Shown piece after piece: positions 26,247 through 33,149 of a DNA stretch of 64,000 nt. The notes beneath the pieces are model-generated. The model was not told the DNA's origin. It did no database searches and saw only the letters and a list, made by a program, of their open reading frames with translations. Made by a program: the position numbers and the translations under genes. Location of the stretch: the NCBI GenBank assembly GCA_035293985.1, contig DATGLS010000048.1, positions 434,001 through 498,000 on the forward strand, given 5' to 3'. Positions within the stretch are counted from its first letter, which is position 1. Each line of letters starts with the position of its first letter. Source of the DNA: JAVDCA01 sp035293985 (GTDB lineage Bacteria; Pseudomonadota; Alphaproteobacteria; Rhizobiales; Xanthobacteraceae).

Positions 26247-27908
26247 ATGAAGACGACCTCAGATGCGATGACCACCGCCGAGGCCGTCGTCGCCTCGCTC
26301 GTCGCGCACGGCATCGAGACGGTCTACACGCTACCGGGCATCCAGAACGACCACCTGTTCGACGCCCTCTACCGGGCGCAGAACCACATCCGCACGGTGC
26401 ACAGCCGGCACGAGCAAGGTGCCGCCTATATGGCGCTCGGCGCCGCGCTCGCGACCGGCAAGCCGCAAGCCGTTGCGATCGTCAACGGCCCCGGGCTGCT
26501 CAATGCGTCGGCGGCGCTGCTGACCGCCTTCTCGATGAACGCGCCCGTGCTGGCGCTGATCGGCGAAATCCCCGAGGCGGACATCGGCCGCCATCTCGGC
26601 CATCTGCACGAGCTGCGCGACCAGGCGGGCGTGATCGCGCGGCTGGTCGACGTCGCGGCGCATATCCGCTCGCCCGACGCTGCTCCGCGGCTCGTCGCCG
26701 AGGCGATGCGCGCCATGCAGAGCGGCCGGCGCGGCCCGGCGGCGCTGTCGTGCGCGGTGGACACCTGGGCCATGCGCGGCGACGTTGCGCCACAGGCCCC
26801 GCTCCCACCGGCGGAGCCCGCGATCGACGAGGATGCGATCCTCGCTGCCGCCAAGCGGCTCGGGGCGGCCAAAAATCCGCTCATCATGTGCGGCGGCGGC
26901 GCGCAGGATGCCGCGCGCGAGGTGACCGAGCTCTCCGCCATGCTGCAGGCGCCGGTGCTCGGCTATCGGCGCGGCCGCGGCGTGCTCGACAGCCGCGACC
27001 CGCTCAGCGTGACGCTGCCGCTCGCGCATGAGCTGTGGGCGAAGGCGGACGTGGTGCTGGCGATCGGCACCCGCATGCTGATGCAGCAGCGCAAGGTGTT
27101 CTCGGCCGAGCCGTGGGGCATCGACGACGACCTCGCGGTGATCCGCGTCGACGCCGACCCGACCGAGCCTGGCCGCGTGCGCCCGCCCGCGGTGGCGCTG
27201 ATCGGCGATGCCGCGCCCATCCTGCGGCGGCTGATCGAGGCCCTGCCGGCCCACAACGCCAAGCGCCGCTCGCGCCGCGCCGAGCTGACGAAACGGCAGG
27301 AGGCCTGGCGCAAGCGGCTCTCGGAAGAGCTCGCGCCGCAAGCGGCCTTCCTCGAGGCGATGCGCGCCGAGCTGCCCGAGGACGGCATCTACGTCGACGA
27401 GGTGACGCAGGTCGGCTTTGCGGCCCGCCTGCTCTTTCCCGTCTACAAGCCGCGCACGTTCCTCTCGCCCGGCTACCAGGACAATCTCGGCTGGGGTTTT
27501 GCGACCGCGCTCGGCGCCCAGCATGCGCGGCCGGACGTGCCGGTGATGTCGATCAACGGCGACGGCGGTTTCATGTTCACGGCGAACGAGCTTGCGACCG
27601 GCGTGCGCCACCGCATCCCGCTCACCGCCATCGTGTTCAACGACGGCGCCTTCGGCAACGTCCGCCGGATCCAGCAGGATCTCTACGGCGACCGCCAGAT
27701 CGCCAACGACCTCGCCAATCCCGACTTCGTGCGCTTCGGCGAAAGTTTCGGCGCCGCAGCCGAGCGCGCCAAGACGCCGAAAGCCTTGCGCGCGGCGCTC
27801 AAGCGCGCCTTCCGCCGCCGCGACGTCCCGACCCTGATCGAGGTTCCGGTCGGCCCGATGCCGAACCCGTGGAAATACATTTTCCTGCCGCGGGTGCGCG
27901 GCGGCTAA
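26247..27908 (+). CDS. Thiamine-diphosphate enzyme, acetolactate synthase-like
   Basis: 553 aa with the three-domain ThDP layout: PYR domain with the catalytic Glu56 in SRHEQGAAYMA, a central domain (about 200-330), and the PP domain with INGDGGFMFTANE (about residue 436) opening the GDG...N cofactor motif and closing at FNDGAFGN. It resembles the acetolactate synthase/benzoylformate decarboxylase family but lacks a regulatory-subunit neighbour, so it is probably a specialised 2-keto-acid enzyme. The reaction is not settled by sequence. ATG 26247 (MKTTSDAM) or 26268 could start it. The 5' end of this gene is duplicated as a fragment at 23376-23481. Confidence 0.9.
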   Translation: MKTTSDAMTTAEAVVASLVAHGIETVYTLPGIQNDHLFDALYRAQNHIRTVHSRHEQGAAYMALGAALATGKPQAVAIVNGPGLLNASAALLTAFSMNAPVLALIGEIPEADIGRHLGHLHELRDQAGVIARLVDVAAHIRSPDAAPRLVAEAMRAMQSGRRGPAALSCAVDTWAMRGDVAPQAPLPPAEPAIDEDAILAAAKRLGAAKNPLIMCGGGAQDAAREVTELSAMLQAPVLGYRRGRGVLDSRDPLSVTLPLAHELWAKADVVLAIGTRMLMQQRKVFSAEPWGIDDDLAVIRVDADPTEPGRVRPPAVALIGDAAPILRRLIEALPAHNAKRRSRRAELTKRQEAWRKRLSEELAPQAAFLEAMRAELPEDGIYVDEVTQVGFAARLLFPVYKPRTFLSPGYQDNLGWGFATALGAQHARPDVPVMSINGDGGFMFTANELATGVRHRIPLTAIVFNDGAFGNVRRIQQDLYGDRQIANDLANPDFVRFGESFGAAAERAKTPKALRAALKRAFRRRDVPTLIEVPVGPMPNPWKYIFLPRVRGG

Positions 27909-27914
27909 GTCCGC

Positions 27915-28190
27915 TTACGGCTTCTGCTGCTGGGCGGTCGTTTTTTTCTTCCTAGCCTTCGGCTCGGCCGCCGCTGGCGCAGTGCTGCGGACATTGCCCC
28001 ACGGGTCGTCGCTCGCCTTCTGGTCGGGCAGCTTCTGCAGCGTCGCCTTGTAATCCTGATCGCGCCTGTTGTCGCGATCGACCTGGTCCTGCGTCTTCAT
28101 CTTCTCGGTGGGCAGCGCGAGGTTGACCTGCGCGAAGGCTGGCGCCGTGAAGGCTAACAACATGGCCGCGCTCAGGATTCTGGCTCGCAT
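27915..28190 (-). CDS. Small secreted hydrophilic protein, 91 aa
   Basis: Signal peptide MRARILSAAMLLAFTAPAFA, then a charged helical segment (TEKMKTQDQVDRDNRRDQDY), DDPWGNVRS, and a Lys/Gln-rich tail (KARKKKTTAQQQKP). Related short proteins with a DDPWGxVR block are common in Hyphomicrobiales and have no known role. GGGGAT precedes ATG 28190. It converges on the ThDP gene, stops six bases apart. Confidence 0.8.
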   Translation of the reverse strand: MRARILSAAMLLAFTAPAFAQVNLALPTEKMKTQDQVDRDNRRDQDYKATLQKLPDQKASDDPWGNVRSTAPAAAEPKARKKKTTAQQQKP

Positions 28191-28280
28191 CGCGATCCCC
28201 GCTATTCGCATTGGCAGGCGGCGCCCCCGCTCGCATGAACTTACTGCATTGCGTGAGCTTCGCAAGGCAAAGCGCTGGAA

Positions 28281-29069
28281 TCATGGCGCAGCGCACCGGT
28301 CTTGGCAGGCGGGCACGCAGACGCGATGGCCCGAGGGCGTTTGTTCCACCAGCACCGGGGTGCGGTAAATCGCCGAAAGGGTCGCGGGGGTCACGACGTC
28401 GGCCGGCGGACCGATCGCGCGCAGGCCGCCGTCGGCGATGACGGCGACCCGGCTTGCGACCATCAGGGCGTGGTCGGGGTCATGGGTCGAGAGCACGATG
28501 CCGAAGCCGTGGCGGGCGAGCTCGCGGATGCGCGTCAGCACCAGCGCCTGGTTGCCGAAATCGAGGCTCGCGGTCGGCTCGTCGAGCACCAGGATCGGCG
28601 CCTCCTGGGCGAGCGCGCGGGCAATCAGGGCGAGCTGGCGCTGGCCGCCGGAAATTTTCGTGTAGTCGTGCGACGCGAGCTCGCCGATGCCGAGGACGCC
28701 GAGCTTTTCCAGCGCAATGCGCGCGTCGGCGGCGCCCGGGCTCGCGAAGGCGCGCAGCCGCGCCGTGCGACCCATCAGCACGACGTCGAGCACCGAATAG
28801 GAGAACTCGGTCACGTGCGCCTGCGGCACATAGGCGAGCCGGCGCGCGATCTCGGCGGACGCAAGGTCGACGAGCGGCTTGCCGTCGATCAACACTGCGC
28901 CGCCGAGCGGCGGCTGCAGGCCGAGCAAGGTGCGAAACAGCGTGGTCTTGCCGGCGCCGTTCGGGCCGAGCAGGCACAACACCTCGCCCGGCTCGAGCGC
29001 GAGCGAGATGTCGCGCCCGACGAGATGGCCGGGATATCCGATGGCGAGATCGCGCGCCTCGAGCCGCAT
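28281..29069 (-). CDS. ABC importer ATPase, Fe-siderophore/cobalamin type
   Basis: Drives uptake of ferric siderophore, haem or cobalamin through its partner permease. 262 aa with Walker A GPNGAGKTT (residues 35-43), Q-loop region YVPQAHVTEF, signature KISGGQRQ, Walker B ILVLDEPTASLD and H-loop STHDPDH. This order and the LMGRTARL block match the FecE/BtuD/FepC class. It starts four bases after the permease gene stop, so the two are one operon. No periplasmic binding-protein gene is visible; it may lie elsewhere. Confidence 0.92.
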   Translation of the reverse strand: MRLEARDLAIGYPGHLVGRDISLALEPGEVLCLLGPNGAGKTTLFRTLLGLQPPLGGAVLIDGKPLVDLASAEIARRLAYVPQAHVTEFSYSVLDVVLMGRTARLRAFASPGAADARIALEKLGVLGIGELASHDYTKISGGQRQLALIARALAQEAPILVLDEPTASLDFGNQALVLTRIRELARHGFGIVLSTHDPDHALMVASRVAVIADGGLRAIGPPADVVTPATLSAIYRTPVLVEQTPSGHRVCVPACQDRCAAP

Positions 29070-29073
29070 GATG

Positions 29074-30075
29074 TCAGCGCCAGGTTTTTCGGCCGCGCGC
29101 GAGCAGCCAGAGGAAGAACGGCGCACCGAGCACCGCGGTCAGAATGCCGAGCGGGCTTTCGACGCGGGCGATGCTACGCGCCGCCGTGTCGACCACCAGC
29201 ATGAAAGCGGCGCCGAGCAGCATCGCGGCGGGCAGCAGGCGGGAGAAATTCGGACCCACCAGCATGCGGGCGATGTGCGGCAGCATCAGGCCGATCCAGC
29301 CGATCACGCCGGCGATCGCGACCACGCTCGCAGTCATCAGCGTGGCGGCCGCGATGACCAGGGCGCGCAGGCGGCCGGCGTCCACTCCGAGCGTGCGCGC
29401 CTCGTCGTCGCCGAGCGAGAGCACGCCGATGCGCCAGCGATAGAGCACGAGCGGCACGAGGCCGACCACCACCAGCGGCGCCGCAGCCGCGAGATCGGAC
29501 AGTTTCACGCCCGCGAGGCTGCCGAGCAGCCAGAACGTGATGGCGGGCAGCTGGTCGTAAGGGTCGGCCATGATCTTGACCAGCGAGATGCAGGCGCCCG
29601 CGAGGGCGCCGACCACGACGCCGCCGAGCACCAGCACCAGCGTGCGGTCATGGCCGCGCAGCGCGGCGGCGATCAGGTAGACGATCGCCACGGTCGCGAG
29701 CCCGCCCGCGAACGCGAGCGCCTGGATGCCGGCGACCGGCAGCCCCAGCAGGATGCCGGTGACGGCGCCGAGGCCGGCGCCGGTCGCGACGCCGAGGATA
29801 TCGGGCGAGACCAGCGGGTTGCGAAACAGCGTCTGATAAGTCGCGCCCGCCCCGGAGAGGGCCGCGCCGACCAGCAACCCGGCGGCAACGCGCGGCAGCC
29901 GCACTCGACCGAACACGATCTCGCCCGTCGTCGGTGTCCCGTGCTCGCTGCCCAAGGCGCGCGTGAGCGTGCCGATCACGTCGGCCAGCCGCAGCGGATA
30001 GGGACCGACCGCAAGCGCAAGCAACAACGCCGCCGCCAGCAGCACGAGCAGCAGCCAAAACACCCCTTGCCGCAT
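29074..30075 (-). CDS. ABC importer permease, FecCD/BtuC type
   Basis: 333 aa with about nine to ten membrane helices. The N-terminal region has the family motif RLPRVAAGLLVGAALSGAGATYQTLFRNPL, residues 57 onward, and the cytoplasmic coupling region VSLGDDEARTLGVD-like block LSLGDDEARTLGV, then GVIGWIGLMLPHIARM near the end. It works as a dimer with the adjacent ATPase. I prefer ATG 30075; the preceding in-frame GTG (30078) is equally close to GAGG. Substrate cannot be read; iron chelates and vitamin B12 are most likely. Confidence 0.92.
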   Translation of the reverse strand: MRQGVFWLLLVLLAAALLLALAVGPYPLRLADVIGTLTRALGSEHGTPTTGEIVFGRVRLPRVAAGLLVGAALSGAGATYQTLFRNPLVSPDILGVATGAGLGAVTGILLGLPVAGIQALAFAGGLATVAIVYLIAAALRGHDRTLVLVLGGVVVGALAGACISLVKIMADPYDQLPAITFWLLGSLAGVKLSDLAAAAPLVVVGLVPLVLYRWRIGVLSLGDDEARTLGVDAGRLRALVIAAATLMTASVVAIAGVIGWIGLMLPHIARMLVGPNFSRLLPAAMLLGAAFMLVVDTAARSIARVESPLGILTAVLGAPFFLWLLARGRKTWR

Positions 30076-30188
30076 CACCTCACCGTCCGCACCGCGGGCC
30101 CGCGGGTTCCCGTCGCCGAATTGCGAGAATGGCGCCCGCGCCCTCGATCGTCATATGATCCCAAGCCGCGGCCCAAAGGAACGCATCC

Positions 30189-30244
30189 CCAGCCACTGAT
30201 CTCAAGCCACTGATCTCAAGCCACTGACCCCAAGCCACTGACCC
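30189..30244. repeat. Four tandem 14-bp units CAAGCCACTGATCT/ACCC
   Basis: Units start at about 30189, 30203, 30217 and 30231; two end in ATCT and two in ACCC, so the array appears to have grown by doubling. It lies between the leftward permease gene and rnd, in the shared upstream region, so copy number could affect expression. Confidence 0.7.
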
Positions 30245-30338
30245 CGCTGATCCCAGCATCCAGCCGTCTCGATCCTACCGATGAAACTCCGTCTGCGGGA
30301 TCGCGACAGGGCCGCGCGACTCCGCTAAGAAAAGCCCT

Positions 30339-31496
30339 ATGGACCTGATTACCACGACGCACGATTTGGCCGATGCCTGCGGCCGCCTGTCGCGCCACCC
30401 CCACATCACCGTCGACACCGAGTTTCTGCGCGAGACGACCTATTACCCGTTGCTCTGCGTCGCCCAGGTCGCGAGTGCCGACGAGGCCATCGTGATCGAC
30501 GCGCTCGCCGACGGGCTCGACCTCAAGCCGTTCTACGAGCTGATGGCGAACGAGCGGGTGCTGAAGATCTTCCACGCCGCCCGCCAGGACATCGAGATCG
30601 TCTGGCACCAGGCGAACCTGATCCCGCACCCGATCTTCGACACCCAGGTCGCCGCCATGGTCCTCGGCTATGGGGATTCGATCTCCTACGACCAGCTGGT
30701 CCAGCGCATCACCGGCGACACGCTCGACAAGTCGCATCGCTTCACCGATTGGTCGCGCCGACCGCTGACCCCCGCGCAAGTCAAATACGCGATTTCCGAC
30801 GTGACCCATCTGCGCGACGTGTTCGCCGCGCTCGACGCCGACCTGCACAAGCGCGGCCGCGCCGACTGGGTCGGCGAGGAGATGGAGGTGCTGACCTCGC
30901 CCGAAACCTACCGGGCCGACCCCGAGATGGCGTGGGAGCGACTCAAGACGCGCGTGCGCAAGCCGAAGGAACTCGCCGTTCTGATGGAGGTCGCGGCCTG
31001 GCGCGAGCGCGAGGCGCAGACCCGCGACGTGCCGCGCGGCCGCGTGCTCAAGGACGACGTGCTGGGCGAGATCGCGATCCAGGCGCCGACCACGGTCGAG
31101 CGGCTCGCCGGCTTGCGCTCGCTGCCGCGCGGGTTCGAGCGCTCGAAATGGGGACAGGACATCCTCGCCGCGGTCGCCCGTGGGCTCGCGCGCGACCCGA
31201 AAACCTTGCCGCGCATCGAGCGGCCGCGCGGCAGCGGCAACGGCGCCGCGACCGTCGAGCTCCTCAAGGTGCTGCTGCGCATGACGTCGGAGCGACATGC
31301 GGTTGCCGCCAAGGTGATCGCCACCATCGACGAGCTCGAGCAGATCGCCGCCGACGACCATGCGGACGTCCCTGCCCTGCACGGCTGGCGGCGCGAGCTT
31401 TTCGGCGACAAGGCGCTGGCGCTCAAGCACGGAAGGCTTGCGCTTGCGGTCGAGGACAATCGCGTCGTCGCGATCGAGCGCCAGGAAAATGCGTAG
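30339..31496 (+). CDS. rnd: Ribonuclease D
   Basis: 3'-5' exoribonuclease of the DEDDy family that trims tRNA and other stable RNA precursors. Catalytic residues are visible: Asp26 and Glu28 in TVDTEFL, Asp in HAARQDIEI, and the final Tyr...Asp in KYAISDVTHL. An HRDC domain (about 205-290, WREREAQTRDVPRGRVLKDD) follows, then a second helical region. 385 aa is normal for the family. It runs opposite to aspS, its common neighbour in alphaproteobacteria. Confidence 0.95.
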   Translation: MDLITTTHDLADACGRLSRHPHITVDTEFLRETTYYPLLCVAQVASADEAIVIDALADGLDLKPFYELMANERVLKIFHAARQDIEIVWHQANLIPHPIFDTQVAAMVLGYGDSISYDQLVQRITGDTLDKSHRFTDWSRRPLTPAQVKYAISDVTHLRDVFAALDADLHKRGRADWVGEEMEVLTSPETYRADPEMAWERLKTRVRKPKELAVLMEVAAWREREAQTRDVPRGRVLKDDVLGEIAIQAPTTVERLAGLRSLPRGFERSKWGQDILAAVARGLARDPKTLPRIERPRGSGNGAATVELLKVLLRMTSERHAVAAKVIATIDELEQIAADDHADVPALHGWRRELFGDKALALKHGRLALAVEDNRVVAIERQENA

Positions 31497-31580
31497 GATG
31501 GATCGAGCGTCAGCCAAATCCATCGCCACAACGGCGCCGCTTAGATGATGGAGTTCGGGTTCGCCTCAACCCATCCTGTC
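31491..31580. repeat. TAGGATGG...CCATCCT palindromic repeat
   Basis: TAGGATGGATCGAGCG at 31494 and the inverted GGGTTCGCCTCAACCCATCCTGTC near 31557-31580 belong to another dispersed repeat type (TAGGATGGGT...ACCCATCCTA) common in bradyrhizobial genomes. The left arm overlaps the rnd stop codon. Confidence 0.6.
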
Positions 31581-31670
31581 ACACCCCGACCTTGCCGAGG
31601 AAACGTTCGACCTCGCCGCGCAGGTCGGCCGCGGCGGTCGTGACCGCCGCGGAGGCATCGAGCAGCGAAG
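31579..31670 (-). pseudogene. 3' remnant of a chemoreceptor gene
   Basis: Read on the minus strand, the stretch ends ...SSLLDASAAVTTAAADL RGEVERFLGKVGV then TGA (31579-31581), which is the typical C-terminus of methyl-accepting chemotaxis proteins (LRxEVxxFLxKV). Only about 31 codons remain; beyond 31670 the frame runs into the TPR gene on the other strand. No other chemotaxis gene is nearby. Confidence 0.6.
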
Positions 31671-32357
31671 ATGACGCGGCCGACCACCGTTGTGCTTCTG
31701 CTCGCCGGCATGGCGCTACTGGACAGCTCGGCCGGTGCGTTGGCACAGGCCAAGCCCGACGACGCGCGCACGTGCGCGCTGGAGAGCGGAGCCGCCGCGC
31801 TCGATGGCTGCACGCGGGCGATTGCGTCGCGGCGGTTCGGTCGCAGCGAGCTCGCCCTGCTGCATTACCGCCGCGGCGTGCTGCGGCGCGCCGCCAGCGA
31901 TCTCGACGGCGCAATCGCCGATTTCACCGCCGCGATCCACCTCAATGGCGATGTCATCCCGACCTCGGCCGACGCCTTCGACCTCCTGATCAGCCAGCGC
32001 AACGCCTACCGGCAGCGCGGACAAACGTTTGTGGACAAGAGCGACTACGAGCGCGCGCTCGCCGATGTCGACGCGCTGCTCAAGGCGGATGCCAAGGACA
32101 TCCACGCGTTGGCTTTGCGGGCCGGGATCCTCGTCAAGCAAGGCGCGTGCGCGCGCGCCATCGCCGACTTCGACGCCGTCGTCGCGATCGATGCGAAGGC
32201 GTGGGACGGCTATCTTGGCCGCGCGCAATGCTATGTGAAGCTCGGCGAGCGCGACCGTGCGGTCGCGGACTATCGCACGGCGCTCGCCGGCGGCGTGCCG
32301 GACGCGGTCAAGTCGCAGATTCTCGAAGAGCTGCAGAAGCTCGGCGCCGCGCCGTAG
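31671..32357 (+). CDS. Exported TPR protein, 228 aa
   Basis: A signal peptide (TTVVLLLAGMALLDSSAGALAQA) is followed by a cysteine pair and at least three TPR units, for example LHYRRGVLRRAASDLDGAIADF, ALALRAGILVKQGACARAIADF and YLGRAQCYVKLGERDRAVADY. Such proteins usually scaffold partners in the periplasm. It follows rnd and the chemoreceptor remnant on the same strand. Partners are unknown. Confidence 0.82.
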   Translation: MTRPTTVVLLLAGMALLDSSAGALAQAKPDDARTCALESGAAALDGCTRAIASRRFGRSELALLHYRRGVLRRAASDLDGAIADFTAAIHLNGDVIPTSADAFDLLISQRNAYRQRGQTFVDKSDYERALADVDALLKADAKDIHALALRAGILVKQGACARAIADFDAVVAIDAKAWDGYLGRAQCYVKLGERDRAVADYRTALAGGVPDAVKSQILEELQKLGAAP

Positions 32358-32375
32358 CCCGCCGCCCCGTCCGCG

Positions 32376-32714
32376 TCAGTCGTGCGTGACCGTGCAGGCG
32401 AGGCGATGGTGCTTGCCGAAATTGAGCTCGGCGTCCGGCCCCCACCCGTCGAGCCAAACGCCCCGGGTGATGTACCGATAGCCAGCTCCCATCGGCACCA
32501 GCCGGATGTGAGTCGCGTGCCGATGGCCAGTGTAAAGATACCCGGTCACGAGGTCGCCATCGACCGTCACGGCGCGTGGTCGAATGGGATAGGTGCGCCC
32601 ATTTTCACATGACAAAAAATAACCGGGTCCCGCCGAGTGCGCGTTGGCGGCGAGCGGGCTGCCGAGCGCGAGCATGACCGCGGCTGCGCCCATCAAGAAT
32701 CGTCGTTGCATCAT
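32376..32714 (-). CDS. Small secreted protein, possibly MliC-like
   Basis: 112 aa. Signal peptide MMQRRFLMGAAAVMLALGSPLAANA, then a beta-rich domain with SCENGRTYPIRPRAV, HIRLVPMGAGYRYITRGVWLDG and FGKHHRLACTV. Two cysteines bracket the domain, as in the MliC lysozyme-inhibitor fold (YxC...G and a terminal C), but key residues are not clear, so this is only a suggestion. It diverges from the giant adhesin gene and shares its upstream region. Confidence 0.7.
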   Translation of the reverse strand: MMQRRFLMGAAAVMLALGSPLAANAHSAGPGYFLSCENGRTYPIRPRAVTVDGDLVTGYLYTGHRHATHIRLVPMGAGYRYITRGVWLDGWGPDAELNFGKHHRLACTVTHD

Positions 32715-32826
32715 TGGATACGTCCCCAGACCCAGCGTAAGTCTACGGGAGGGTCGTGTTCGCCACAAGGGCGCGCGGGCCACACTCCGCCACGAAATGC
32801 CGTGTCAAATGGCCCTTTTGGGGGTC

Positions 32827-32905
32827 ATTTCAGACAAATTTCAGACGAATTTCAGAATAACCACCATTCAAATTCAGTCTGAACCCTCCTTCCGAAAGAT
32901 TTCAG
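32827..32905. promoter_or_regulatory. Phased ATTTCAG motif array
   Basis: ATTTCAGA occurs at 32827-32834, 32838-32845 and 32849-32856, exactly 11 bp apart. A variant AATTCAG lies at 32871 (two turns further) and another ATTTCAG at 32899-32905. Inverted CTGAAAT (32951-32957) and GAAATTTCA (32972-32980) follow. One-helical-turn phasing suggests cooperative binding of a regulator to one face of the DNA. Confidence 0.55.
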
Positions 32906-32980
32906 GTGGGAGCTCAAGCAAAATTAGTGTTGCAACTTAACCAGAGTCCCCTGAAATTGCGCGGCTTACGCGAAATTTCA

Positions 32981-33012
32981 TTGACGGATCAATAGTGTTA
33001 AGAATACTTTAA
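32981..33012 (+). promoter_or_regulatory. Promoter with CtrA-type box for the giant gene
   Basis: TTGACG (32981-32986) followed by 16 bases and AATACT (33003-33008) is a usable sigma70-type promoter. A perfect TTAA-GAATACT-TTAA (32998-33012, with following T) overlaps the -10, as in many CtrA-controlled promoters. It lies about 140 bases before the ATG at 33150. Confidence 0.5.
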
Positions 33013-33149
33013 TTGCAGCACCGGTTGAGCGGCAAGGTCGTACCGAGCCGTTATTGCAATCGCGATCGAAGACTTAGCGACGGCCGCCACCGACGTAATT
33101 CCGCTGGCCCTCGCAGTGGACGTTTCGACAATCTGACATTGGTGTCCGA

